From: Adiantum capillus-veneris
Lineage: Eukaryota; Streptophyta; Polypodiopsida; Polypodiales; Pteridaceae
Assembly: GCA_014529385.2 (NCBI GenBank)
Contig: CM043952.1
Location: 54,828,119-54,892,118, forward strand
DNA: 64,000 nt
Direction: 5' to 3'
Every line of letters begins with the position of its first letter. Within the stretch, counting starts at the first letter, position 1. The notes below the pieces were generated by a model. It had not been told where the DNA came from and searched no databases. It was given only the letters and a program-made list of their open reading frames with translations. A program made the translations under genes and the position numbers. This document shows, one piece after another, positions 21,300 to 32,606 of the stretch.

Positions 21300-22590
21300 C
21301 AGATGATGATGTTGAATTCATCACGATTACTCATCCCAAACCCAACCCCACTACAATTGATGAAATAAGCACTTTAGAGGAAACAATCAAGAGTGTGCAA
21401 GAGGAAGCTGTGAGGATTGACAGCGGGTAGAATGTGGAAGATGTCGGTGATGACGACCCTCTCCTAGGTTTTGTAAACAAACTGAAGCTGAAGAGGAAAA
21501 GTGGCCTGGAACACCAAAGAGCCTAGAGATGACACTTGTGTTCCCTGAAGAGAACCCATGATGACATAACCAACCTTGCAAAGGTGAAAAGAAAGCCACT
21601 CGCTTACATGCTTGCAAGAAACTATATTGAGCCTGTTCTTTGTTGTGCCCAAATTTTGTAGTGCTAGCAAGATGCACATCTTATGGAATGTATCTCTTTG
21701 AATATTTATAATGGAGAAATCTTGTTGGCATAATTATGTCTTTGTGTAGCATTTCAACAGTTTTTGCTTATCCTTTATGATGTCTTCATTTGATACCTTT
21801 ATTGTGTCGCAGGGAAATAGAAACTACAATTAATTGCCTTGCATGATATGAATGTTTCCATTGCATTGAGAAAGATATAAAAAAGGCATTTTTCCAAGGC
21901 CAGACAACTAAGAAGTGAAAAAGATGAGATTGAGAAGTGCTTGGACCACTACCTTAAACACATCAGGAAAAGTGATGAGTACTTGAATTTTTTTCATCCC
22001 TCGGGGGAAGTTATTTTTGATGAGTGGTATCTATCGCCGGACCCAATATGGGTGCCCAAGTTGTTGTCTGACAAGAAGAACACTCTAGTTCTTGATTTGA
22101 ATGGCCTACTCGTTAAAGTTGTAGAGTCAAAGCATGGTGAAATTCCCCTTGAATATGCAGGGGAAATGATAAAGTATTGTATGCAAGATAGGTGGTATGT
22201 ATTTTGCTGCAAATACATCCACCAATTTTTGGATTGGTGCTTCCAGTTTTTCTATGTGTACATATGGAGCACCGTCATGCAGCATAAAGTAAATGCAATA
22301 TTAGATATAGTATTCAAACCGCAGCGGGCAAGGATCGTAGGTATTCTTGCACAGGAGCATTGTGGTAAGGTGCTTGCAGTGGGCAAGGATGGTAAGTATT
22401 CTTGCACATGAAAATTGTGGTAAGGTGCCTTTGTTGATAAGTAATAAGCATGTACTCTTCAAGAACTTGAGTATGTTTTTTATGGGATTAACATAGTTCG
22501 GGCCCAAAAACACTTTGATCATGGATGAAAGTAAGTACAAAGTGTGCCAGAACCCTAAAGGAAGTTGGCTTATTACTCTCAAGATAGAGG
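21300..22590 (+). pseudogene. Second FCP1-like phosphatase gene, heavily decayed
   Basis: An acidic 5' exon-like piece (about 21305-21530, ending ...LGFVNKLKLKRK) is followed by a frame at 21884-22411. That frame has NTLVLDLNGLLVKV (HAD motif I with the second Asp replaced by Asn), then WYVFCCKYIHQFLDW and VYIWSTVMQHKVNAIL (motif II region). After a stop and shift, a further piece near 22510-22535 reads NTLIMDESKYKV, the motif III counterpart (Asp-Glu-Ser). The Asp-to-Asn change in motif I removes the usual general acid/base, so a working enzyme is unlikely even before decay. A duplication of about 70 bases at 22325-22430 (ATTCTTGCACA...GTGGTAAGGTGC twice) disrupts the middle. It is a different paralogue from the gene at 4.2 kb and lies between two LTR-like sequences. 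Confidence 0.65.
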
Positions 22591-22839
22591 ACTAGACTAT
22601 TGAACAACAACAATAGTTCATGGTAGCTCCCTATCTATCTCTATGGTTGCAATCGGAGGACCGTGCAACTCAAAGATTCTCCAAAGATTCCAAATAAAGA
22701 TGTTGATGAAGTGATGAAGACAAAGATGGATGCTGTAGTGTGAAGATACAAGCTCATGGAAATCATCGAATATCCCATTATTATTATTTTGAGCCATTAT
22801 GGCCACTTTTGTAATGTTTACGGGAACTTCATACTTTAA

Positions 22840-23282
22840 GTCGGCAATTGTATTTTGGCCACAGATGCTTATTGGATGAGCAAAGCCAACTCACAGTGTT
22901 GTAATTAAGCTCTATAGAAGCCTAGGGGCAAATCAGGTCAATTTGGTCGGACATTAGGTTTTCTAAGGCTTAGTATATAATCCAAAACCTGAAGCTTTGT
23001 AAAGGGACTTTGAATAATCTGATCTTCTGTGTCGTTGGGAGACTGCGAGAGTGTGTGTGTGTGTGTGCTACAAGAGCTACGGTGGTCGGAATCGCAAACG
23101 AAGAGCAGCATTGTGTTGCCCACGAGGAGAGCTACGCGTTGATGCTTACATCACGCGCGTTTGTCTGTGTTTTGACAGATTCACCAGCAAGCTACTTTTG
23201 GAGTTTCGGTGAGTAAATGTTGTCCAGTTTTTCATTTCAGCATATCCATACGATCAGAGAGAGTAGAGCTACACATTAGGCA
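22840..23282 (+). repeat. Diverged LTR-like copy related to the LTR of element A
   Basis: From GGTCGGAATCG to GAGTAGAGCTACACATTAGG the right half aligns with the element A LTR in the same order, at perhaps 65-70% identity by eye. A TATA-like AGTATATAATCC lies near 22970. The left end is uncertain. It contains a short GT run at 23052-23068. Confidence 0.5.
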
Positions 23283-23987
23283 CTAATGAGTTTGATGTTG
23301 GCCCCTATGTGTTTTCTTATGCAGTCCTCTATAAGCTAGAAGCATATTTATGAGAAAGTCATGAGGTTGTGTGAAGGGCAGAGAACTGTCGAAGACAAAG
23401 GGAGGCTTACAAAGGAGCTAAAAGGCATGAGAGGGAAAGGCTCAAGAGGAAAATATTAGAGAAGCAACATCACTTTGAAGTAGAAAGGCCAATGTAGGAA
23501 CCAGAGACTTAGCAAAGACAGGAGCACAAGCACACTAGGTACTACAAGTACAAACACCCTGGGTAGCTCAAGCATTTTGAAGAGTAGGAGACTCTTCACA
23601 TACTTGTAAAATTATGTACTATGGTGGAAAGTTGTAGTATCATGTTGAGATTTCCTTTTCAATGTTCATACCTATTCTGACTTTCATTCCAGATAGTAAT
23701 GTTTATAAATTTTGTAATATTTTACTGTCTTGGGCCATACCTTGTGCATACTTTTTGGTCTTGTAAACATTATATGAATGCAACAGTAGCATATTGAGCA
23801 CTACCTTTCACACTCAGTAAGCTAGTAAGAGATAAGGTAGTTGACTTACCTAGTTTGCTGATGGTAAGATAGTTGTAACCAACACACAATGAAGTTATTT
23901 GCAACTGGTTGTGATAAACACCAAAGCCATGTATATAGTGTGAACAAGAGGTACATAACCAACTTTATGATAAAATTGCATTATTAA
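23283..23987. other. Weak coding remnant, otherwise nothing recognised
   Basis: Around 23400-23480 one frame reads as a Lys/Arg/Glu-rich helix (AYKGAKRHERERLKRK), broken by several stops. It may be a gag or exon remnant. I see no identifiable domain. Confidence 0.25.
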
Positions 23988-24300
23988 GCATATATGATAG
24001 TAAGCATACTATGTATGCTAGTTAGCATACCCAGCTATGCTAGTTTATATACCGAGTTATGCTTGTTAGCAGACATGGTATTGTGTATTCTAGTTAAGAA
24101 ACCCAGTTATTCTAGTTAGCATACATGGTTATGCTAGTCACAAGACATGCTTATGTGTATGCTTGTCGTCATACATGCTAATTATGCTATGTATGCTAGT
24201 TAGCAAAGTCTGTATGCTAGTTACATAGTCTGTATGCTAGTTAGCATAGTGTGCATGCTGGCTAGCATATTGTATATGCTATTTAGCATACAGCACATAT
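23988..24300. repeat. TATGCTAGTTAGCATA palindromic minisatellite
   Basis: About a dozen degenerate copies of TATGCTAG and CTAGCATA alternate. Many form the near-palindrome TATGCTAGTTAGCATA, spaced 20-30 bases apart. Because the monomer is self-complementary, the array reads nearly the same on both strands. Confidence 0.8.
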
Positions 24301-24485
24301 TTAGGAATTTTGGGAATTATTCAAGTCCCATTTTTTTAACACCCCAAGAAATCTTAATTTTCTTGTGTAGTTTGTTATATGAGTTACTTGTGTACACATC
24401 CCTTGTGCAATAAAAGAGTATCCATTAAGACATAAGTATATGTGCCCATTTGTAACAAAGCCACAAGTAAATCCAATTTATGCTT

Positions 24486-24960
24486 CCTAAATCATGAGGA
24501 AAGTAGCTTGCGTAAATCTATTCAAACAATATAGCATCACATAGGCAGAGGAATTTTTTAAAAATAGCTTGACTTTAAAGCACATAAATTGAATTGTTCC
24601 TCATGTCGTCTATGTATATAAAACTCTAAAACTATAATTTAAGTGAAGAAAATTTGGATTGAGACGATCTCAAAATAGTGTGGTGTTTAGAAACACCATG
24701 ATAGTAGTTATAAAATTTATGATGCCTAAATCATGAGGAAAGTAGCTTGAGGAAATCTATTCAAAACAATATATCATCGCATAGGCAACAAAAAACTGAA
24801 AAAAAGCTTCACTTTAAAGCACATAAATTGAATTTTTCATCACGTTATCTATTTATATAAAACTTTAAAACTTTAATTAAAGTCAAGAAACTTTGGATTG
24901 AGAAGATCTCAAAAGAGTGTGGTGTTTAGAAACACCAAGATAGTTATGGAAGTCAGCCAA
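24486..24960 (+). repeat. 239-bp tandem duplication ending in a GGTGTTTnnAAACACC hairpin
   Basis: CCTAAATCATGAGGAAAGTAG begins at 24486 and 24725. Both units run through GAGAnGATCTCAAAA and end with TGTGGTGTTTAGAAACACCA (hairpins at 24682-24697 and 24921-24936). The same motif recurs near 43694. Confidence 0.85.
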
Positions 24961-26198
24961 ATCCTATGGTGCCCACCTAGATGGTTATTTTACACATACT
25001 TTGTGCCATTGTGTGAACCTCAACCTAGCTAGTTTGAACCTCATGGTGGTGCCCACATAGATGGGATATTACAAATAACGTTGTGATAAATATTTAACTT
25101 CTACTCAATTGGGTTACACCCAAATGGCTATTTGGGGGATTGAGTTGATTGGTATGTTTTCCATTTTTCAACTATTCCTTTTTCAATTTAAGTAATATTT
25201 AATTCCCCTTTTAGAAATGGGACTAGTAATCTCACTATTGTTTCACCTCTATATTATGCATGGGTAGTGGTTGTTCCACATATAACTAGGGACCTACATG
25301 TGGCTAAGATGCACAAACTTATGTTTTCTCATTGCTTTTTAAGCATAGAATACTAATTTTAGGGTTGAACTTACATTTCAACAAATGTAAGTTCAATGCT
25401 CATTGCTCACTTGCCTCACATTATTGGGCAAAAATTGATACAACATTACACCTTACTTCATTTTTTCATGCAAGCTTTACATTTCCTTGTGCAATCAACC
25501 TCAAGCTTGGTCTTGTCTTAGTTAACATGCAAAGATGACAACTAACTGTAACTTCTAACTGTAACTTGTCTCACATTAGGATGCATGATGTGAAACAACA
25601 TCCCACTTCATTTCACTCTTACATGCAATTCAACATCCCTTAACAAGGTTTTGAGCCTAAAACGTTTTCCATGCATGTGATGTGGAGTGAAGGCTGCACT
25701 AATGATCCGTACACTCAGTTAGTTGAAATACTATGTATCTTTTTGGTCTTCTACGGTTATAAAAATTTGATTTTGATATAGCACATATTGCTTTGAGGAT
25801 ATAATATTTGACTTTGGATAAGGAATGGTATGACTCACACGCCAATGATGAAGTGTTCCAGTCAAAGATAAAAAAGGATTATTGGGATCACCCATCCAAT
25901 ATACTCAAGGAATGGAACAACTATGCTCTGTTGGTGGAAGGATGTCACAATGGATATTATCGAGTGCATTATGTCAAAGCCATTAGGATTTATTAGAAAC
26001 TTTCAAGACACTAGTTGTAGACCTTTCAAAAACCCAAAGTTTTGTGATATGAAAATTGAATTAATTTATTTATTATTCTTTCTCTTATTTCTCTCTCATC
26101 TTATCTTCAAGTGTCTATTCTATTTGATTTAAGGACTTCGAGAAAATTATTATATTTTACTAAGTGTGACCTTGGTTGATATGGTGCAGTAAGTTACC
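24961..26198. other. Unrecognised spacer / possible leader of element C
   Basis: A short open frame at 25808-25996 has no known motif. No LTR or primer-binding site for element C is evident here, so its 5' end is missing or too diverged for me to see. Confidence 0.35.
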
Positions 26199-26985
26199 AT
26201 GCCTCTTAGAGGAAATGTGGCTACTGCTAACGCAAATGCACCTATTGTTCCTCAACACACCATCATCAATAGAGACATTGATGCTATGATTTGCGAGTCT
26301 CAACCTAGAAATTTTAGCGAGGAAGGCAAAGATGTAGGCAAAGTTCTTGAAGATTGGATTGAGTGCATGGATGACTACTTTGATTTGGCTCATTCGTCAG
26401 CAGTAAACAAAGCTATCATCGCTAAGTTCAAACTAGAGAAAATAGTCAAGCATTGGTGGAGAGAGAACAAAGCTTATCATTCAGACCGTATGAATGAGTT
26501 TCTTGACTATACTCAAGGAACCAAAGATCTGGAATCATACTATCAACATTTCTTAACCCTTGTCAAGTATGCTCCAGCAGGGATGACTCAAGAGGTCAAA
26601 GTAGCTTGATTCCTGTCATGGTTACATAATCCTATGAAGACTAGACTCCAGAGTATTCATCTTACCAATTTTGCACATGTCCTTGATGCAGAAAAATCTA
26701 TCAAAAAAGAGTTATCTATCTATCGAAAAGAGGAAACCAGAACCTGTTTCTATTTGTGAAATCAAAAGGCCTCGCTTCAAGGAGGAACAAAGGTCTGGAA
26801 ATCCACAACAAAGAAGAGAGATCTTATTACGTATGAAAGCCACAAAAGATCATTTGTGCTACACTTGTTTTGATCCTTGTCATCAATCCAGGGATTGTCC
26901 ATTTAACAATTCAAGCTTCAGAGGATTTGTGGATAAGTTTGAATATAGAAACTTCAATCCGAATCGGAACTTCAAAAATTTTTAG
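26199..26985 (+). pseudogene. Gag and zinc knuckle of element C
   Basis: ATG 26199 opens a capsid-like frame (VLEDWIECMDDYFDLA..., ...KLEKIVKHWWRENKA) typical of plant gypsy gag. It is broken by TGA at 26607 and a shift. It continues to a nucleocapsid zinc knuckle CYTCFDPCHQSRDC (CX2CX4HX4C, with the usual Gly before His replaced by Cys) near 26860-26900. Gag would form the virus-like particle and bind the RNA. Confidence 0.75.
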
Positions 26986-27324
26986 ACCCAGACCACCGGC
27001 AATTCAGAGGAACTTCAATCAGCAAAACTCTAACCAAAACCAGAGACAACCTCAAAAATAAGGAAATTTTAGATCAGGCATCCACCTTTTGTCTGGAATG
27101 GACTGCCTACCAACAATAACAACAATGGAAATGTTAACCGTCAACCTCATCCAGGAGGAGGAGGAAATCAAAGACCTCAAGTTAACAGGGCTCAAGGGGC
27201 TAGAGGTGAAGGAACATACGCTAACGCGTATGTTCATACTGCAATTGCACATCAGGGAGTGAATGAACGATTTTTAGTAATTTAAACCCCAGCGGAGTAT
27301 CAAGGTAACCATTTTACCTTATAA

Positions 27325-27669
27325 TTGATTGATTCAGGGAATACACATTCTTTCGTATCTCCTAAGTGCATCAGAAACCTCATTTTGTCTGAACACCCTG
27401 ATACATACCTTACAATGGAATCATCTATGGGTAGGAAGGTTGGATCTTCTACTTCAATGGGTAACTTGAATTTTGTTTTGGATGGTCATAATACTTCTGC
27501 AAACTTCAGTCTTACCCATATAGGAATCTACGATGGAATTCTAGGAATGGATTGGCTTAAAGCCAATGATGCTCACATACATTATAAAGAAGCTTCATTG
27601 AATTTCAAAATGACCAAGACTCTAGGGTTACAGTTACTGGGAAACGGGGAAAGCCTAAGCTCAGACTAG
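27325..27669 (+). pseudogene. Retropepsin domain of element C
   Basis: IDSGNTHSFVSP gives the Asp-Ser-Gly active-site motif, and GILGMDWLKANDAHIHY gives the downstream ILG-W element of plant gypsy proteases. The frame is about 115 codons and ends before the reverse transcriptase, separated by a broken linker (27670-27760). Confidence 0.8.
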
Positions 27670-27769
27670 TGAGCTTTACCAAGCTTATGAAAAGTCATAG
27701 AAAAAATAAAAGGATTTACGCAGTAGTAACCCTAAGGAGAAGAAGATAGATTCACACGAACCTGAATGG

Positions 27770-27940
27770 GTAACAGAATTTGATTATATATTTTTCGAAG
27801 AACTTTCACAGTTATCCTCCAAATTTGATGTCGATCATGCAATAGAGCTTACTCCAGGACCTCAACCAGTTGCCCGTAGGCCTTACAAAATGTTAGTACC
27901 TGAATTTGCAAAACTCAAGGAGCAATTAACTCAACTCCTT
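27770..27940 (+). pseudogene. Reverse transcriptase of element C, N-terminal piece
   Basis: The peptide ...IELTPGPQPVARRPYKM...EFAKLKEQLTQLL is the conserved start of a gypsy reverse transcriptase. It is cut at 27940 by the insertion of element B and resumes at 34945. Confidence 0.75.
27936..27940 (+). repeat. Target-site duplication TCCTT, left copy
   Basis: TCCTT directly precedes the TGTGCGCTCC start of the left LTR of element B. The matching copy is at 34940-34944. Confidence 0.9.
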
Positions 27941-28166
27941 TGTGCGCTCCTTGCCGCACTGTCGAAGCAAGGGCCTTGCCTAACACTGTGTGCGAGCCAC
28001 AGACGGCTCCAAGCACACAACTACCTTAACTAGTAAGCTCAAAAGAGGGCAATGGTGTGTCACTCACCTCTCTATGCTCCTGCCGTGGAGGATTCCTTGC
28101 CGCGAAGAAGAAGGACACGCCGCTACGTCGTGCTCAACCGCTTCACCGCCGTCGTGCCGCCACAAT

Positions 28167-28252
<86 letters not shown>

Positions 28253-28603
28253 ACACACACAAGGAGGTGAAGAAGAAGAAGATGGAGATGGAGATGGAGA
28301 TGGAGATGGAGATGGAGCAAGAGCACTCTTCTATTGCACAAATGAGAGAATGAGTGAATTTTAGGTTTAGTTGGCTTTTATATGAGCTCACCCCATTCAC
28401 ACTTGGGCGCCCATGCTTAGCCAACTAATCCCTTGAATGTCCCAGTTAGAGTGCGCCTCTCATCGGCGATCACTCTTACCCTTTTCCTATTGGACCGACA
28501 AGCCCGGTACCTGACTCTACCAAATAAATAATACAATGTCCACCGTAGGTTACAACGTCTGTCTCGTAGGTGATAGGGTGTCCGTGAGCCGTGAGGGTTA
28601 ACA
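27941..28603 (-). repeat. 3' LTR of element B
   Basis: It begins TGTGCGCTCC and ends GGGTTAACA on the + strand. It contains a (CT)n(CA)n microsatellite at about 28165-28260 with a long CA part, and a TATA-like CATATAAAAG on the - strand at 28375-28384. Confidence 0.9.
28165..28260. repeat. (CT)n(CA)n microsatellite in the left LTR of element B
   Basis: A block of about 15 CT repeats passes into about 29 CA repeats, followed by (GATGGA)n-like purine repeats at 28270-28318. The homologous site in the other LTR has mostly CT, so the compound repeat has changed composition since insertion. Confidence 0.95.
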
Positions 28604-28620
28604 TGCCCCCCTTCCCGATG
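28604..28620 (-). promoter_or_regulatory. Polypurine tract of element B
   Basis: On the - strand, CATCGGGAAGGGGGGCA lies directly before the TGTTAACCC start of the 3' LTR, the position expected for plus-strand priming. Confidence 0.75.
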
Positions 28621-29974
28621 TAGATTCCGTCCTCGGAAGCTATTGAGTTGAAGCTCGTTGGTCAAGGTGGAAGAGCATTTGAGATGAATGTCCTTAGTCT
28701 TCATTAGTCACTGCAAAATCAAACAACATTGCACAGTAATTGCATTTTCATAAGCGTTTAAAAAGCATATGCAATTTTAGGCAGACAATTGATTGGTAAC
28801 AGAATTTTAAACAATTTGTCAGCAATAAGCATTAAATTGCAATGTAATCAAATGCATAAACAGATGTAAAGGTAAAAAATTACTCAAGTCTTGGGTCGCT
28901 AATTTAACGGTCGAAAGGCACTAGAGATCGACTATTAATACCATGGGTAAGCTTCTTAATTTTCTCTGGTTAATTAAGTTGTTTAATCGCGAGAGCCAAG
29001 TATTTCATGTTCGAGGGCTGACTAGAGGCTATACCTAGAGGACCTTGTAGTTAAGCTACGATAAAAGGAATTTCTCATGAAATCATCACCTGACTGATTA
29101 CCTTTTCTTTGACCCCCCAAAGTGTTTTCACAGTGATTCAATTTGATGTGTGTGCTTATTTTGTATGCCTTGGGTTTTTTGCTTTTCAAGGAAAAGTGCC
29201 CACACTGGGAACCTCTAGGGCTCTAGTACCATAGGCAATAAATGTGAGTGAAGTACCAAATCAAGCTGAGATTTCTCTTCAAGCTTAAGATTTTACATTG
29301 TGGCACTTTGATTTTTTGTTTGATCATTTTCAGCATTTTAATTTTGTAACTTTGGGGGGTCATATAACACTGATACACCTCCCCAGGCTCATCACACTAG
29401 TAAACTCCCTTTATAATACTTAAGCAAAAGGTCAATAGGGTCAAGCCCACTAGAAATCCCTAGTACATTTCACACAATGCTGCCTAAATCGGATTAAGAA
29501 CCTAAGTAACCATTGATTATTATGAAGGCATTCCCCATGGTATTAAGAGAAGATCTCTAACACCTAACTTGGTCAAACTAGCTTAGTCGGACTAGTTGAT
29601 TTTTAAACATAGACAAGTGATTATGACAAAAAATTACATTGAATTAAATGTTTGTTACTAAGCAAATGTGCTGGATATTATCCTACCAATCACAATTAAA
29701 GCAGACAATCATAGATGCAAAAAAGATAAGAGGCAATGCTAATGGACAAGAAACACCTGTTTGTGTCGATGGTCGCGCTTGATTTGAAGAGTGAGTCGAG
29801 ATAAAGATTTCATGAAGGTCCAAATCCTATCAATAGAAACACGCTCCTGTACACACTAGGAAATAAAAGGAATACCTCCAGGAGGCACATTAGTGGGAAA
29901 AGGTACCAACACTTATTGAACACAACAAAAAACATAAGGAACCCTAACCTAATTATTTGCACTCCCCTAGAGAG
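28621..29974. other. Non-coding 3' region of element B
   Basis: About 1.35 kb between the acidic ORF and the polypurine tract, without a reliable frame on either strand. It is probably 3' untranslated sequence or a remnant of a further ORF. Confidence 0.5.
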
Positions 29975-30397
29975 TCAAGAGAATAGGATATTGTAGAGGT
30001 TGGGGGGAAACCCTAAGGCTAAACCCCTATCCTCGTCGTCGAGATAAAAAAAGTCATCATCCATGAGACCATATGTGCCATCCATGTAGTCCTGTAAATT
30101 TTCTTCTTCATCATAGGTGCCCATGTTTACTAAGAAGGTCACTAGACGCCTATAGTCATCTTGGTCAAAAGGGTAGGCTTGTGCAATGGGAGAAACACTC
30201 TCTACTAAGTATGGATCAGACGTGGTCAAGAGACGTATCAGCCATTCTAACTCCTCAAAATTCCTCTCACATGCTAGCGTACCTATCAAATCCCATTCAC
30301 ATGCAAGCACTGGAAAGACCATGTGAAATATTTGTGAAAAGTAACGAGGGTACCTCTCACCCAAGGCAGGAGTGGATGACTCTAGCGTACTAGCCAT
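29975..30397 (-). CDS. Acidic ORF of unknown function in element B
   Basis: An uninterrupted 140-codon frame starts at ATG 30397 (MASTLESSTPALGERYPRYF). It contains a hydrophobic/aromatic middle (FHMVFPVLACEWDLIG) and a very acidic C-terminus (YMDGTYGLMDDDFFYLDDED). No family is recognised. It lies downstream of the WxPK ORF in the same orientation, where plant gypsy elements may carry extra ORFs. Its intact frame beside broken neighbours makes it worth testing as a real accessory protein. Confidence 0.45.
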   Translation of the reverse strand: MASTLESSTPALGERYPRYFSQIFHMVFPVLACEWDLIGTLACERNFEELEWLIRLLTTSDPYLVESVSPIAQAYPFDQDDYRRLVTFLVNMGTYDEEENLQDYMDGTYGLMDDDFFYLDDEDRGLALGFPPNLYNILFS

Positions 30398-30643
30398 ATC
30401 TGTACACGCAAATAGATGATGGTTAGAGTGCAAATATTACAAGGGTCGTGTTCTTGTGCATAATTTGTTTTTATGATTTGTGTTAAGGCTCATGCTCTTT
30501 TACTTTTTTATCTTGTTTTTGTGAGTATAAGGCTTTATATATACATTCCCTAATATTGGAGATTAAGAGGTCAGGGAGAAAGGTTGAGAGGGAAGCAAGT
30601 GAATAATGGATGTCCACAAACACTTCCCCCTTCCTTGGGTAGA

Positions 30644-31962
30644 TCATACCGTTTGAAATGAGCTCGTCACCCTTTGAAACCAATTGTTCCAGTTGGTAAT
30701 AGGGGAGGATTTTTGCCAGTAGTTTTCTATTACCCTAGGTGCCTCGTCAAGTTGCAAGGGTGGTAAGGTACTCTCCCAGGATCGAACTTGAAGTGGTTCA
30801 TCAGGTGATTCTTGAACACTCGGAGGTGTGGATTCTTTTGTAGCTTCATGGAGGTCCACTACTATAGATGGAGGTTGTGTAGAAGCTTTTACTTCTATGG
30901 ATGTATTACATGAGGAGCTACTTCATGGAACTCCCCCCTTCTTGAGCTAGGTGGAATAAATTGGTTTTGCCTTGGAGCCCAAACTAGCTCTGGACTAGGT
31001 GTGTAGCATTCTGTGATCTTTCCCTTTCCACGGTCTGCCATTGGCTTTAGCGTTACACTATTTGACTCATATGGGTTTGTTGTCGATAGGGAAGGACACA
31101 TTTTACGTTTAGGTACCCAGATTTTCTCATTTCCATCATAGTAGCCTTGGGCTTCTAATAGTCGTTTTGGAATCCATCCTGATTTGGTCTTGACCCTCCT
31201 AGAGCGCGCTCTTGGTTTTCCAGGGAAATTTTTTCTTGGAATGGATGGGAGGGTTGAGGTAGTTGGAAGTAAGGCCTTGGGGACCCATTGATATGTACTC
31301 TTAGGTCGTGCAGGTTGAGTGCTTGCAATATTACTGCTTGCTGCAACTACAAGTGTTGAAGTGCTAGGTTCATGGGTAGCCGGCAAAGACGAGTTAACCA
31401 CCTTGGCTTGTGAATGTTGGCTATCCTTCAACTTTGCTAGAGTTTGCAACGTAGGTGACTTTGCTTGAATGATAGGGGTAAGAGTCGGTGGTCGCGTCGT
31501 AACACTACCAGTATCCCAATCAATAGTGCATTTGGTTGCCAACATCCACGTGTGTCCCAGGTTTACGTTGCCTTCCATAGCTCCCGCGGGCATGACTATA
31601 AACCTCTGCACTATGCTTCCATTGTCATAGACAACAGGAGTCTGAAGGACTCCAAGAATAGCAATTTTCTTTTTATTAATGCCCTTGAATTGCATCGTAC
31701 TCGGGGATAGGGTCGGCTTCCCTAATTGACACCAAACTCCATAGGATAACAAATTGTGTTTAGCTCCCGTATCTAATAAGGCATTGTATAGTACTTTCCC
31801 ATAGGGGCTATTTAGCTCAATTGGGTATCGTAGGGGTGGCTCAGATTCTAATGAGTCGTCATATGTGTCCTTGAAAAATGCTTGCATGATTCCCAGATTA
31901 GCCTCTCGTTGGCGTCTAAGATGTTGTTGTCGTTCTCGAGCCTCAACTCTTGCTTGGATTTT
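30644..31962 (-). pseudogene. Retropepsin-like domain with W-x-P-K tail, downstream of integrase (element B)
   Basis: The frame continues from the integrase after a single TAA (31963-31965) through the charged linker VEARERQQHLRRQREANL. It then reaches a retropepsin-like domain: ALLDTGAKHNLLSYG (Asp-Thr-Gly, about 31785-31740) and LGHTWMLATKCTIDWDTG (flap/ILG region). A tail of about 200 residues has YQWVPKALL, SGWIPKRLL, KIWVPKRKM and LVWAPRQNQ. It stays open to 30895 and continues in another frame to 30644. The arrangement matches element A part by part, although the LTRs and much of the sequence differ. A catalytic Asp is present, so proteolytic activity is possible, but the role is inferred. 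Confidence 0.75.
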
Positions 31963-31965
31963 TTA

Positions 31966-32606
31966 AAGCTCTTCTTGTTCCTTGGCAGCCTTCTTTTGAT
32001 GGATGGCTTGCAACTCTTCCTGGCTTAGAGGATCATAATATCTTTTGAATTTACTCCCATTAAGGAATCCAATGGTTTCAACTCCATCTAGAGTCTCCAC
32101 ACGAATGGTACCTTGCGGGGTAATTTCACACACTCGATATGGTCCCTTACCAGCGTATTTCAATTTCTTCTTTTCATTACGTACCCCGTACATAAGAACT
32201 TTATCACCAACCTTGATGTCTTTATCCTTTAAATGGCTATCAAACCACTTCTTTCTCCTATCCTTCTCCACTAGAGCATTTCGCACAGCTAATTGCCTCT
32301 CTTCATCTAGCCTTTCCAGGATATATAATCGCTCCACTAAGGGGTTACCATCCCAACCTTCTTGAGAAGCTACTGGAAGACTAGGAATGACAAACTCCCA
32401 TGGCATAACTGCTTCTTGTCCATACACCATCTTAAACGGTGTGCAATTAATAGCAACTTTATACGCAGTACGATAAGCCCATAAAGCTGATGTAAGCTTT
32501 AGGTCCCAATCAGTGCGATGAGCCTCAACTGTCTTTGTCAAAATGGAGATGAGAGTTTTGTTGGTACTCTCAGCTTGGCCATTTGCTTGGGGATAATAGG
32601 GTGTAG
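31966..32606 (-). pseudogene. Integrase C-terminal half of element B
   Basis: It starts abruptly at the deletion join with YYPQANGQAES (the region of the catalytic Glu). Next come ALWAYRTAYKVAINCTPFKMVYGQEAVMPWEF and the C-terminal module KVGDKVLMYGVRNEKK and GPYRVCEITPQGTIRVETL, ending GSKFKRYYDPLSQEELQAIHQ. These are typical of plant Ty3/gypsy integrases. The zinc-binding and first two Asp positions are missing. The frame stops at TAA 31963-31965, ten codons after IHQ. Confidence 0.85.

Noticed and set aside
23040-23216. Short frame with CVCVCAT in the LTR-like copy
   Set aside because: It comes from a GT run within LTR-like sequence.
28052-28424. Frames with poly-His/Thr or poly-Val/Cys in the B LTRs
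   Set aside because: They translate the CT/CA microsatellite.
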